Below are positions 41,990-49,618 of a stretch of 64,000 nucleotides of DNA, one piece after another. The DNA comes from DTFZ01 sp050260375 (GTDB lineage: Bacteria; Bacillota; Clostridia; Christensenellales; SZUA-584), in assembly GCA_050260375.1 (NCBI GenBank), contig JBLNCA010000014.1:1-64000 (forward strand). Direction: 5' to 3'. The stretch's first letter is position 1. The number at the start of each line of letters is the position of its first letter. The notes beneath the pieces were generated by a model. That model worked only from the letters and a program-made list of their open reading frames with translations. It was not told the origin of the DNA and ran no database searches. Position numbers and translations under genes: made by a program.

Positions 41990-42391
41990 ATGATACGTTT
42001 GATCTACGGTAAAAAGGGCAGCGGGAAATCCAAAAAACTGCTGGATATGGCCAACGCAGAAGTGGTTACGTCCTCGGGGAACATCGTATACATCGACGAC
42101 AACAACCGCTGCATGTACGACTTGAAGCATGAGATTCGCTTCGTCAATACCGCGGATTATAACATCGACAACACAGACAAACTCTACGGCTTTGTATGCG
42201 GAATATTGTCAGGGAATTTTGACATTTCGTCAATCTATATCGACGGGCTGAAAAAGCTGATAAAAAACGAGAATAAGGATCTTGTGACGCTGCTGGCGCA
42301 GTTTGAGGACATGTTCGCGGACGTAAACGCCTACATAGTCGTAAGCGGCAGCGAGCCGGCTCCTGATTATCTGAAAAAATATTTGGCGTAG
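41990..42391 (+). CDS. Small P-loop NTPase-like protein of unknown function
   Basis: A 133-residue protein with an N-terminal Walker A motif (LIYGKKGSGKSKKLLD, about 4-19) and a Walker B-like SSIYIDGLKKL (about 83-93). The rest resembles a RecA/ASCE core reduced to about 130 residues; similar clostridial proteins are loosely annotated as twitching-motility-like. AAGGAG lies 7 bases before the ATG. It is alone between gpmI and a repeat-rich gap. The function is unknown. Confidence 0.75.
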   Translation: MIRLIYGKKGSGKSKKLLDMANAEVVTSSGNIVYIDDNNRCMYDLKHEIRFVNTADYNIDNTDKLYGFVCGILSGNFDISSIYIDGLKKLIKNENKDLVTLLAQFEDMFADVNAYIVVSGSEPAPDYLKKYLA

Positions 42392-42527
42392 AGGATAATA
42401 CATATCCCGAGCCAAAAAACATCTATGCATTTCCTCCGGAGACGCAAAAGTTTTCGGGGGTGATAATCCTGCGCGGTTGTGTTCTCGCCTTTTCAAACGC
42501 GAAAGCTATGCGCAGGTTTGTTTTATC

Positions 42528-42629
42528 CGGGGTCCCCAGCAAGCCGTGAGGCTTGGTGGGGTGTGTGGGCCCCTAAAAAGTTCTCGGACTTTATGGGGTG
42601 TGTATACGGGGTCCCACGGGGCGTGAATA
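42528..42629 (+). repeat. 38-bp hairpin repeat cluster: two copies and a fragment
   Basis: Copy 42528-42566 (GCAAGCC/GGCTTGG arms, GTGA loop), copy 42565-42605 (TAAAAAGT/ACTTTAT arms, TCTCGG loop) and a broken left half from 42605. A weaker relative (CTCCGG...CGGGGGTGATAA) may lie at 42434-42465. These fill the 295-base gap before thrC. Confidence 0.8.
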
Positions 42630-42686
42630 AAGGAACGCCAGAATTGCTGAATTGCTTTTTGGGGCGATATTTGGGAGGCTTAAGAT

Positions 42687-44147
42687 ATGAAACTGATAAG
42701 CACAAGAAACGGCCAAAACGGTATTGAAGCGTCAAAAGCGACGCTCAAAGGCATAGCGCCCGACGGAGGGCTTTATGTGCCCGAACGTTTCCCCTCGATA
42801 GAGGATATGGGCGATATAAAGGGAGCGTCTTACCCCGAGCTTTGCGCAAAGGTGCTGGGGCTCTTTTATGACGATATGCCGGGCTTAGGGGAGCTCACGA
42901 AAGCCGCGTACCAGCGCTTCGACGATAAAGACGTTGCGCCCGTAAAGAAGATATCAAACAGCGAATTCGTGCTCGAACTGTGGCACGGGCCGACGCTCGC
43001 TTTTAAGGACATGGCGCTCAGCGTGCTGCCGCGCCTGATGACGGCGGCGATGGGAGAGGGCAAAGACATACTGATACTCGTCGCTACCTCGGGAGACACG
43101 GGCAAGGCGGCGCTCGAGGGCTTCTGCGACGTGGACAGGATAAACATAGTGGTGTTTTACCCGCACGGCGGGGTGTCGGATATGCAGCGGCTGCAGATGG
43201 TAACTCAGGAGGGAAGAAACACGCATGTGGTCGCCGTAAAGGGCAATTTTGACGATACGCAGACGGGCGTTAAGGCGATATTCGCGGACAGCGAGTTCGC
43301 CGAAACGATAAGCGCAAAAGGGTATACGTTTTCGTCGGCCAATTCCATAAACTTTGGCAGGCTTGCTCCGCAGATAACGTATTACATATGGGCTTATGAA
43401 AAGCTGCTCGAGTCAAACGAGATAAAGACGGGCGAGCGTATAAACTTTGTGGTGCCCACCGGAAACTTCGGCAACATACTCGCGGCATATTACGCAATGA
43501 GGATGGGCCTGCCGGTCAACAAGCTCATATGCGCGTCCAACAGGAACAACGTGCTTACCGATTTCTTCAACAAGGGCGAATACTCATTAAAGCGCGAGTT
43601 TTACAGGACGATGTCGCCCTCTATGGATATACTTATATCGAGCAACTTAGAGCGCCTGCTGTTCGAGCTGACGGGCAGGGACCCGGAAGCGGTAAAGGAC
43701 ATGATGAAGCGGCTTAAGGAGCAGCGCGCATACTCGATAGACGGTGCGGCGAAGAAAACTCTGGAGCAGTATTTCTACTCCGACTGGTGCGGCGAAGACG
43801 AGACTATGGATTGCATAAAGCGCACGTTCGAGCAAAAATCGTACCTTTTGGATACGCACACCGCCGTAGCGGAGAGGGTGTATGAAAAATACAGGCGGCA
43901 GACGGGCGACGATACCAAGACGTTAATAGTTTCCACGGCGTCGCCGTACAAGTTCCCGGACGACGTGCTCCGCTCGCTGGGAGAAGACGTATCCGGGCTT
44001 TCCGGGTTCGAAACGGCGGAGCGCTTAAGCAAGGCGACAGGCACGAACGTACCCCGGCAGATACTAGAGCTCAAAGGCAAGCCCGAGCGGCACACGACGG
44101 TAGTGGAAATAAGCGGCATGAAGCAGGCAGTGTTAGAGGCAATCTGA
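42687..44147 (+). CDS. thrC: Threonine synthase
   Basis: A 486-residue PLP enzyme converting phosphohomoserine to threonine, of the long (yeast/E. coli-like) subgroup. The PLP lysine lies in HGPTLAFKDMAL (about 106), and the phosphate cradle in the ATSGDTGKAALEGF segment. GGGAGG lies 9 bases before the ATG. It overlaps the DUF503 gene by one base (TGATG). No T-box leader is present. Confidence 0.96.
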   Translation: MKLISTRNGQNGIEASKATLKGIAPDGGLYVPERFPSIEDMGDIKGASYPELCAKVLGLFYDDMPGLGELTKAAYQRFDDKDVAPVKKISNSEFVLELWHGPTLAFKDMALSVLPRLMTAAMGEGKDILILVATSGDTGKAALEGFCDVDRINIVVFYPHGGVSDMQRLQMVTQEGRNTHVVAVKGNFDDTQTGVKAIFADSEFAETISAKGYTFSSANSINFGRLAPQITYYIWAYEKLLESNEIKTGERINFVVPTGNFGNILAAYYAMRMGLPVNKLICASNRNNVLTDFFNKGEYSLKREFYRTMSPSMDILISSNLERLLFELTGRDPEAVKDMMKRLKEQRAYSIDGAAKKTLEQYFYSDWCGEDETMDCIKRTFEQKSYLLDTHTAVAERVYEKYRRQTGDDTKTLIVSTASPYKFPDDVLRSLGEDVSGLSGFETAERLSKATGTNVPRQILELKGKPERHTTVVEISGMKQAVLEAI

Positions 44148-44419
44148 TGTTTTCGAACTTTAAGGTTACGTTTGCAATACCGGGCGCAGCGAGCCTGAAA
44201 GAAAAGCGCATGGTCGTAAAAAGCGTAAAGGAGCGCTGCAAATCGAAGTTTAACGTATCGGTTGCCGAGTGCGGACAGCAGGACAAATGGCAGCTGTGCG
44301 ACATGTGTTTCGCGGTTGCGGCGGCTAATCCGTCGGCGGCGGAGCAGTGCGCGCAGGATATAATAGACTATCTCTACAGAGACGACAGAATAGAAATTTC
44401 CGATATCGAGAGGTACTAG
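44147..44419 (+). CDS. DUF503 (YlxP-like) protein
   Basis: A 90-residue protein of the DUF503 family, with the signature SLKEKRMVVKSVKERCKSKFN and NVSVAEC followed by a C-terminal helix. Bacillus YlxP sits in the nusA-infB-rbfA operon and may act in ribosome assembly, but the role is not settled. Here it is between thrC and trpS, with a one-base overlap with thrC. Confidence 0.88.
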   Translation: MFSNFKVTFAIPGAASLKEKRMVVKSVKERCKSKFNVSVAECGQQDKWQLCDMCFAVAAANPSAAEQCAQDIIDYLYRDDRIEISDIERY

Positions 44420-44428
44420 GAGGCAGAC

Positions 44429-45424
44429 ATGGACAAAAAGACGATATTTTCCGGCGTTCAGCCGTCGGGAGTGCTTACGCTGGGCAACTACCTGGGGGCG
44501 ATAAAGAACTGGGTCGCGCTGCAGGACGAATACAACTGCTATTATTGCGTAGTGGACATGCACGCGCTCACCGTCCGGCAGGACGCCGCGGAGCTGCGCA
44601 AACGCTGCCTCGACACGCTGGCGCTGCTGATTGCCGCGGGGCTCGATCCGCTAAAGAACATAATGTACTTCCAGTCGCACGTTTCGGGGCATGCCGAACT
44701 GATGTGGATACTCAACTGCTTTACGTACTTGGGCGAGCTTTCGCGCATGACGCAGTTTAAGGAGAAGAGCGAGCGCCACGCGGACAACATAAACGCGGGG
44801 CTTTATACATACCCCGTGCTCATGGCGGCGGACATACTGCTTTTCAAAACCGACCTCGTTCCGGTGGGCGCGGACCAGAAACAGCACCTCGAGATAACTC
44901 GCGATATAGCGATAAGGTTCAACAACATATACGGCGACGTGTTCACAGTGCCCGAGCCATATATACCCAAAACGGGCGCGCGTATAATGAGCCTTCAGGA
45001 GCCGGAGAACAAGATGAGCAAATCCGACAGCAACGAAAACGCCTATATATCGCTGCTCGACCCGCCCGAAGTAATACAGAGGAAATTTAAGCGCGCCGTC
45101 ACCGATTCGGAAGGAAAGGTAAAATACTCGGAGGATAAGCCGGGGGTATCAAACCTGATATCGATATACGGCGCAGTAACGGGCAAGGCGATCGACGCGA
45201 TAGAAGACGAGTTTGCGGGGCAGGGCTACAGCGTATTAAAATCGCTGGTAGCCGACGCGGTATGCGCCGAGCTTGAGCCGCTGCAAGCAAGGTACAGGCA
45301 GGTTCGCGCGGATAAGGCGTATCTTGTGGAAGCGATGAAGCTGGGGTCGCAGAAAGCGGAAGCAAACGCGGCAAAAATGCTGCGCAAGGTACAAAAAAAA
45401 GTCGGACTCGCCGCAAGAGAGTAG
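44429..45424 (+). CDS. trpS: Tryptophanyl-tRNA synthetase
   Basis: A 331-residue class I aminoacyl-tRNA synthetase. The HIGH-like motif is PSGVLTLGNYLGA (about 11-23; Leu-Gly-Asn in place of His-Ile-Gly-His, normal for TrpRS), and the KMSKS motif is NKMSKSDSN (about 193). AGGAGG lies 5 bases before the ATG. Operon with thrC and DUF503. No T-box or trp leader is visible before the operon. Confidence 0.97.
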   Translation: MDKKTIFSGVQPSGVLTLGNYLGAIKNWVALQDEYNCYYCVVDMHALTVRQDAAELRKRCLDTLALLIAAGLDPLKNIMYFQSHVSGHAELMWILNCFTYLGELSRMTQFKEKSERHADNINAGLYTYPVLMAADILLFKTDLVPVGADQKQHLEITRDIAIRFNNIYGDVFTVPEPYIPKTGARIMSLQEPENKMSKSDSNENAYISLLDPPEVIQRKFKRAVTDSEGKVKYSEDKPGVSNLISIYGAVTGKAIDAIEDEFAGQGYSVLKSLVADAVCAELEPLQARYRQVRADKAYLVEAMKLGSQKAEANAAKMLRKVQKKVGLAARE

Positions 45425-45433
45425 CTTTATAAT

Positions 45434-46072
45434 ATGGGCATAAACAAAACGTACAAACTGTATGTGTTCGATCTGGACGGCACCGTAGCGGACACGAAGG
45501 TGGATATGGCGCGCGCGCTGCAGGCCGCAGTGACAGCGGCCGGGTTTGAAAAGCCCAGCATTGACGAGGTAGTCTCCGCTATAGGGCAGGGCGCGCAAAA
45601 AGCCGTGCAGAAGCTAACCGGGCTAGGCGAAGAGGAAGTCGGTTCTTACGTCGATATATTCATGGAGAAGTACGACGAGTTCTGCTGCGACAACGTCACG
45701 CTGTACCCGGGAGTTAAAGAGCTGCTGTACAGCCTGAAAGCAAAAGGCGCGCGTATCGCCCTCGTTACGATGAAGTTTAAAAGCGCCGTGCATAAGATAC
45801 TCAAATGCCTCGATATTGACATATTCGACGCGGTAATTTCGTTTGAAGACGCCCCTAAGCGCAAGCCGGACCCAGAAAGCCTGCTTATGCTGATGGAAAA
45901 GTTCGGCGCTTCCGCCAGCGAGACGCTGATGATTGGCGATTCCATCACCGACCTAAAGTACGCAAGAGCCGCAGGCGTGGACGCCTGCTTGCACGAGCGC
46001 GGCTACGGGCGTTTAAGCGACCTGGTTCCGTTAAAGCCCGAATATATGGTAAAAGGCTTTTTCGAGTTTTGA
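45434..46072 (+). CDS. HAD-superfamily phosphatase (phosphoglycolate phosphatase-like)
   Basis: A 212-residue HAD hydrolase with a small helical cap. Motif I is FDLDGTVADTK (about 10), motif II is IALVTMKF, motif III lysine is KRKPDPESL, and motif IV is MIGDSITDLKYA. Close to Gph/PpaX-type enzymes; the substrate is unknown. It starts 9 bases after trpS with a weak ribosome-binding site and is the last gene of the operon. Confidence 0.88.
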   Translation: MGINKTYKLYVFDLDGTVADTKVDMARALQAAVTAAGFEKPSIDEVVSAIGQGAQKAVQKLTGLGEEEVGSYVDIFMEKYDEFCCDNVTLYPGVKELLYSLKAKGARIALVTMKFKSAVHKILKCLDIDIFDAVISFEDAPKRKPDPESLLMLMEKFGASASETLMIGDSITDLKYARAAGVDACLHERGYGRLSDLVPLKPEYMVKGFFEF

Positions 46073-46097
46073 AAATGCGCCCGTTGAAACAGGCCCA

Positions 46098-46124
46098 ATA
46101 AAAGAGGGCTTCTTTAAGGCCCTC
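46098..46124 (-). terminator. Terminator after the Cys/Gly-rich gene
   Basis: On the minus strand: GAGGGC, 9-base loop, GCCCTC, then TTTTATT. It is about 80 bases past the stop of the 46206-46439 gene; the hairpin may also serve the plus-strand HAD gene. Confidence 0.6.
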
Positions 46125-46205
46125 AAGTCACTTATGCTCCGCTTTGCATATGTTATTTGCCGTGCTAAATGTAATTTTGCCCGGACCGGTTTTCCGGATG
46201 CTAAT

Positions 46206-46439
46206 TTAGCATTTCGGCTCGCAGAACCCGCGGCCGCCGCCACAGCAGCAGCAGAGTATCAAGACGATGATAATCAAGCAGCAGCAGTTACCACCGAAGA
46301 ATCCACCGCCGAATCCGCCGTCGCAGCCTGCGCCGCCAAAGCCGTCGCCGCAGCAGCAGCAGAGTATTAAGATGATGATTATTATGCAGCAGCAGTTACC
46401 ACCGAAGAATCCACCACCAAAGCCACCATCAAATCCCAT
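46206..46439 (-). CDS. Cys/Gly-rich protein made of two hydrophobic repeats
   Basis: A 77-residue protein with 17 cysteines. It consists of two near-identical units of about 35 residues: GGFGGGFFGG, then NCCC, a run of Ile/Leu/Val (IIIIILIL or LIIIVLIL) and CCCC, followed by a Gly-rich turn; it ends CEPKC. An excellent AAGGAGG lies 9 bases before the ATG, which supports a real gene, and a terminator follows. The short hydrophobic cores flanked by Cys clusters could insert in a membrane, be acylated, or crosslink by disulfides as in spore coat or YjcZ-like spore proteins. I cannot name a family. Confidence 0.75.
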   Translation of the reverse strand: MGFDGGFGGGFFGGNCCCIIIIILILCCCCGDGFGGAGCDGGFGGGFFGGNCCCLIIIVLILCCCCGGGRGFCEPKC

Positions 46440-46515
46440 ATATGACGTCCTCCTTGAAATATATTGTAGGTTATCCTTTATTCAGGCTAATGTATACTAC
46501 GCAGGAGGAGTATAA

Positions 46516-46692
46516 ATGGTGCATATAAGCATTATGGCTTTGCCTGGCGGATATGTATATTATTTCTCCGTATTTACATTTATAATGTTTCCTTTTATGA
46601 GAGTTCCCGTATTTACACCCCAACAACCCTTACGTCTTGTTGGGGATCCCATTTTTCACCCCACAAAGCTTCCCTTTGCGGGAGCCCGTTAA
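46516..46692 (+). CDS. Candidate 58-aa ORF with strong ribosome-binding site
   Basis: An AGGAGGAG lies 5 bases before an ATG. The product starts MVHISIMALPGGYVYYFSVF and is hydrophobic for its first 30 residues; the second half is read from two hairpin repeats (46613-46688) and ends at the rmuC stop region on the other strand. It may be a real small membrane protein whose end has been replaced by repeats, or a chance ORF. Confidence 0.3.
   Translation: MVHISIMALPGGYVYYFSVFTFIMFPFMRVPVFTPQQPLRLVGDPIFHPTKLPFAGAR
46613..46688 (-). repeat. 38-bp hairpin repeat, two tandem copies
   Basis: Reversed copies at 46613-46651 (ACAAG/GTTGT arms, ACGTAAGG loop) and 46655-46688 (GCAAAG/CTTTGT arms, GGAAG loop). 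They lie immediately downstream of rmuC; the arms differ from each other and from all other loci, yet pair. Confidence 0.85.
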
Positions 46693-47894
46693 TCTTCTAT
46701 CGAAAACGTGTCGTCATAGCTGTCCACGATCTGAAGCCGTTTCTCTATGGTCCTTGACTTTCTTGAAGCGTCTTCAAGGTTGTTCTGCGCCGCGGCAAGG
46801 CTCTTTTTCGTCTTGTCAATCGCGTACGTAAAATCGGAAAACGCCTTTTTTATCGATTCAAGCAGCTTTAATACTTCGCCCGACTGCTTCTCTATAGCAA
46901 GCGTGCGAAAGCCCATCTGGAAGCTGCTTAACAGCGCCGTAAGCGTGGAAGGGCCGGCTATCGTCACGTGGTATTCCCTCTGGCACACCTCAAACACCTT
47001 TAGCGTTATCGCGTCCGCGTAAAGCCCCTCGGTCGGCAGGTACATAATCGCAAAATCCGTAGTGACCGGAGGGTTGATATACTTATCATGTATTCTGCGC
47101 GCTTCGTTAACGATACTCTTTGCGAGAAATTTCATAGCGTCGGCAGCAAGCTCGTTGCTGCCCATGTCGAGCAGCTCTTCTTTTTTAAGGTAGTCCTCCA
47201 TGGGAAACTTTGAATCTATCGGCAGCAGCACATTTCCGTCGCGGCCGCCCGGCAGTACAATGGCGTATTCTACGCGCTCCTGATTGTCCTTAACATTTGC
47301 GTTTTTCATATACTGCACGGGGGAGAGCATTGAGGAAATCAGGCTGCCGAGCTGCACCTCGCCCCATGTGCCGCGCACCTTCACGTTGGAGAGCACGCGC
47401 TTTAAATCCCCGACGCCGGTTGCAAGCGACTTTACTTCGCCCATGCTGCGGAACACCTGCTCAAGCTGGTCGGACACCTGCTTGAACGAGCCGGTAAGCC
47501 TTTTTTGCAGCATGTCCTGAAGCTGGTCGTCCACGGTTTTTCTCATCTGCTCGAGCCGCTTTTCGTTGGTTTCGGATATCTCCCTAAGCTTCTGCTCAAC
47601 CGCGCATTTAAGCCTGTCCATGTTTTCCGTATTCTTTTTCGCGGTCAAGTCAAGCATGTTGGAGACGTTGCCGCCCAACAAATTGAACATCTCCAGCACT
47701 TCGCGCCGCAGCCTGTACGCGCTGTCAAGATTCTGCTTTTTGATGTCCTCGAGCTGCATATTAAGCGACGACTGCAGCCTGTCAAACTCGCGACCCATAT
47801 CGAAGGACGAGCGCTTCCTTAAGAGCGTTATTACGAGGAGTATAATCGTCAAAAGAAGAGTAGCCGCGCCGATTATTATGTATGGCAAATCCAT
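46689..47894 (-). CDS. rmuC: DNA recombination protein RmuC
   Basis: A 401-residue RmuC-family protein. An N-terminal membrane helix (about 5-25) is followed by a long coiled coil (about 30-170) and a PD-(D/E)XK nuclease-like domain with GTWGEVQLGSLI and the VLLPIDSKFPMEDYL motif. RmuC limits inversions at short inverted repeats in E. coli, which is notable in a genome this rich in hairpin repeats. The ATG at 47894 gives the usual membrane start; a longer frame upstream lacks a ribosome-binding site. Confidence 0.93.
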   Translation of the reverse strand: MDLPYIIIGAATLLLTIILLVITLLRKRSSFDMGREFDRLQSSLNMQLEDIKKQNLDSAYRLRREVLEMFNLLGGNVSNMLDLTAKKNTENMDRLKCAVEQKLREISETNEKRLEQMRKTVDDQLQDMLQKRLTGSFKQVSDQLEQVFRSMGEVKSLATGVGDLKRVLSNVKVRGTWGEVQLGSLISSMLSPVQYMKNANVKDNQERVEYAIVLPGGRDGNVLLPIDSKFPMEDYLKKEELLDMGSNELAADAMKFLAKSIVNEARRIHDKYINPPVTTDFAIMYLPTEGLYADAITLKVFEVCQREYHVTIAGPSTLTALLSSFQMGFRTLAIEKQSGEVLKLLESIKKAFSDFTYAIDKTKKSLAAAQNNLEDASRKSRTIEKRLQIVDSYDDTFSIED

Positions 47895-48012
47895 AGAACG
47901 TACCGCCTTTCCGCGATACAGTATACCATATATTGAGGGTAATTTTCCGTACACAATTGTTCAAAAGGCCTTTAGTGCCGCATAGCATTTATTGAAAACC
48001 GATAAATAATTG

Positions 48013-48041
48013 TTGACATAAATGATTAAGGTATGTTATTC
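48013..48041 (+). promoter_or_regulatory. Predicted sigma-A promoter
   Basis: TTGACA, 17 bases, TTATTC; a perfect -35 with a weak -10, 21 bases before the DUF2975 start. Confidence 0.5.
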
Positions 48042-48062
48042 TCACCAAAAACGGAGGTGTAT

Positions 48063-48530
48063 ATGGGTATAAGCAAATGGAATATTCCGCTTATTTTAAA
48101 GCGCATGCTTGAAGTCGTAATGGTACTCGGCATTGCGCTGATGATAGCGGTGCCGTTCATACTCGCTCCTATGGAGCATACACATGTTTCCGAGATATCC
48201 GGTTCTTCGCAGAACATATGGATTACGATAATGTTCCTGGAGATATGCGGCATATTCTGCTGGTTCATACTCTTTTTTCTTCACAGACTGCTTAAAACCG
48301 TATTGGAAAGCACGCCGTTTGTATATAAAAACGTAAGCTACTTAAAGTATATATCGTACCTCTGCGCAGTGATTGCTTTTGTACTTGTAATAAAAACGTT
48401 TGCTGATTTTTCGATACTTACGCCTGTCGTCGCGGTCATAGCGATGCTCGCGAGTCTGTTCTGCCAGACTCTCGCCGCAGTCTTTGGCAAGGCCGTAAGG
48501 CTCAAGGACGAAAACGACCTGACGATTTAG
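48063..48530 (+). CDS. DUF2975 membrane protein
   Basis: A 155-residue protein with four hydrophobic segments in the DUF2975 pattern (an ESTPFVYKNVSYLKYIS loop between helices 2 and 3). DUF2975 genes are typically paired with a small XRE regulator, as here (16-base gap); the function is unknown. GGAGG lies 5 bases before the ATG at 48063. Confidence 0.85.
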   Translation: MGISKWNIPLILKRMLEVVMVLGIALMIAVPFILAPMEHTHVSEISGSSQNIWITIMFLEICGIFCWFILFFLHRLLKTVLESTPFVYKNVSYLKYISYLCAVIAFVLVIKTFADFSILTPVVAVIAMLASLFCQTLAAVFGKAVRLKDENDLTI

Positions 48531-48546
48531 CGGAGGAGGTATATAA

Positions 48547-48762
48547 TTGGCGATAATCGTTAATCTGGATGTAATGATGGCCAAGCGGAAAATCTCGCTT
48601 AACGAGCTTTCCGAAAGGGTTGGGATAACAAAGGCCAATTTATCAATATTGAAAACAGGGAAGGCGAAGGCCATACGCTTTTCGACGCTTAATGCGATAT
48701 GCGTCGAGCTTGGCTGCCAGCCCGGAGATATTTTGGAATTTAGGGAGGACGACGATGACTGA
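48547..48762 (+). CDS. XRE-family (Cro/C1-type) regulator, YozG-like
   Basis: A 71-residue single-domain helix-turn-helix protein: MAKRKISLNELSERVGITKA with the recognition helix NLSILKTGKAKAIRFSTL. It matches the small regulators paired with DUF2975. The start is a TTG with GGAGG 7 bases upstream. The C terminus is acidic (EDDDD). It overlaps the next small gene by 8 bases. It probably regulates its own operon. Confidence 0.9.
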   Translation: MAIIVNLDVMMAKRKISLNELSERVGITKANLSILKTGKAKAIRFSTLNAICVELGCQPGDILEFREDDDD

Positions 48763-48868
48763 TACTAATTATCTCTACGAATACTTTCTGAAGAAATCTG
48801 AAGATTCGCAGAGTGAACAGGAAAACAAAGACCAGTCTGACGACGAACAATCGCAGGACAGGGAGTAA
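48755..48868 (+). CDS. Small acidic protein (37 aa)
   Basis: GGGAGG lies 6 bases before an ATG that overlaps the end of the XRE gene. The product MTDTNYLYEYFLKKSEDSQS continues with a Glu/Gln/Asp-rich tail. A terminator follows at once. It may be a real small operon member, perhaps a partner of the regulator; no family is recognised. Confidence 0.55.
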   Translation: MTDTNYLYEYFLKKSEDSQSEQENKDQSDDEQSQDRE

Positions 48869-48876
48869 ACAATAAA

Positions 48877-48905
48877 AATCGTCTGATACATTCAGGCGTA
48901 TTTTT
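48877..48905 (+). terminator. Terminator of the DUF2975-XRE operon
   Basis: CGTCTGA and TCAGGCG pair (one G-T) around a 5-base loop, followed by TATTTTTAT. Confidence 0.7.
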
Positions 48906-48909
48906 ATAT

Positions 48910-48991
48910 CGGGGTCCCCAAAAAGGCGTAAGGCTTTTTGGGGTGTAATAACGGGGTCCCCAAAAAGGCGTGAGGCTTTTTGGGGTGTAAA
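48910..48991 (+). repeat. 38-bp hairpin repeat, two tandem copies
   Basis: Copies at 48910-48949 and 48952-48991 with AAAAAGG/CTTTTT arms and GCGTAAGG or GCGTGAGG loops. The second ends about 20 bases before tadA. Confidence 0.9.
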
Positions 48992-49009
48992 TATCGGGTA
49001 GAGTTGAGT

Positions 49010-49459
49010 ATGGACGACGATGAAAGATACATGCGCGAAGCTTTAAAGATGGCGCGCAAGGCGGCGAATATTGACGAAGTGCCCGTAGGCGCCGTCGTAG
49101 TGCGCGGCGGCAAGGTAATTTCGCGCGCGCACAACTTGAGGGAGACTAAAAAAGATCCGCTCGCGCATGCCGAGACAATCGCGATAAGAAGGGCTTCAAG
49201 AAAGCTCCGCGGCTGGCGGCTGGAAGGCTGCACAATATATGTGACTTTGGAGCCCTGCCCGATGTGCGCGGGGGCAATAGTAAATTCTCGGATAGAACAG
49301 GTGGTGTTCGGCGCGTATGACCCCAAAGCCGGCGCTTTTGGCTCGCTTTACGACCTTGGTGAGGGAAGGCTCAACCATAAGCCGAAAGTAACGGGCGGCG
49401 TGCTTAAGGACGAGTGCGCGAAGCTATTGAAAGACTATTTCGCGGCAAAAAGAAGCTGA
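49010..49459 (+). CDS. tadA: tRNA-specific adenosine deaminase TadA
   Basis: A 149-residue zinc deaminase that converts A34 to inosine in tRNA-Arg(ACG). The HAE motif is in DPLAHAETIAI (about 52) and the PCxxC motif in LEPCPMCAGAIV (about 82). The ATG at 49010 fits the family N terminus but has a weak ribosome-binding site, and a hairpin repeat lies just upstream. A terminator (49497-49524) follows. No SRP RNA gene follows, unlike in Bacillus. Confidence 0.95.
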   Translation: MDDDERYMREALKMARKAANIDEVPVGAVVVRGGKVISRAHNLRETKKDPLAHAETIAIRRASRKLRGWRLEGCTIYVTLEPCPMCAGAIVNSRIEQVVFGAYDPKAGAFGSLYDLGEGRLNHKPKVTGGVLKDECAKLLKDYFAAKRS

Positions 49460-49496
49460 AAAGCTTTAAGCATTGCGTTCAACCACATGCACTCTT

Positions 49497-49524
49497 AAAA
49501 AAGAAGTTGACAGCTTCTTTTTTT
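49497..49524 (+). terminator. Terminator of tadA
   Basis: AAAAAAGAAG and CTTCTTTTTTT pair around a 7-base loop, with a long T run. Confidence 0.8.
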
Positions 49525-49548
49525 ATACATACAATAGGCCATAAGGTC

Positions 49549-49571
49549 TAGACTATATGGTCTATTATAAT
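49549..49571 (+). promoter_or_regulatory. -10 box with adjacent small inverted repeat (candidate TetR operator)
   Basis: TAGAC-TATATG-GTCTA lies directly before TATAAT (49566-49571), and GGTCTA is repeated at 49545 and 49559. No clear -35. It lies upstream of the ABC transporter operon whose last gene encodes a TetR regulator, so it is a candidate autoregulatory site. Confidence 0.35.
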
Positions 49572-49618
49572 GATTTATTAACTTATATTTCAGGGCAATC
49601 TATTACGGGAGGTGTCTC

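Noticed and set aside
42392..42686. T-box or other amino-acid leader before thrC-trpS
   Set aside because: No T-box core sequence or specifier stem; the gap is filled by repeats.
42479..42727. 82-codon plus-strand frame before thrC
   Set aside because: Reads through three hairpin repeats, overlaps the thrC start and has no ribosome-binding site.
46133..46515. Gln/Pro/Ala-rich plus-strand frames across the Cys/Gly gene
   Set aside because: Low-complexity antisense of the Gly/Cys codons; the minus-strand frame has the strong ribosome-binding site.
49460..49618. Small SRP RNA gene after tadA, as in Bacillus
   Set aside because: The conserved SRP RNA core is absent; only a terminator and the promoter of the exporter operon are seen.
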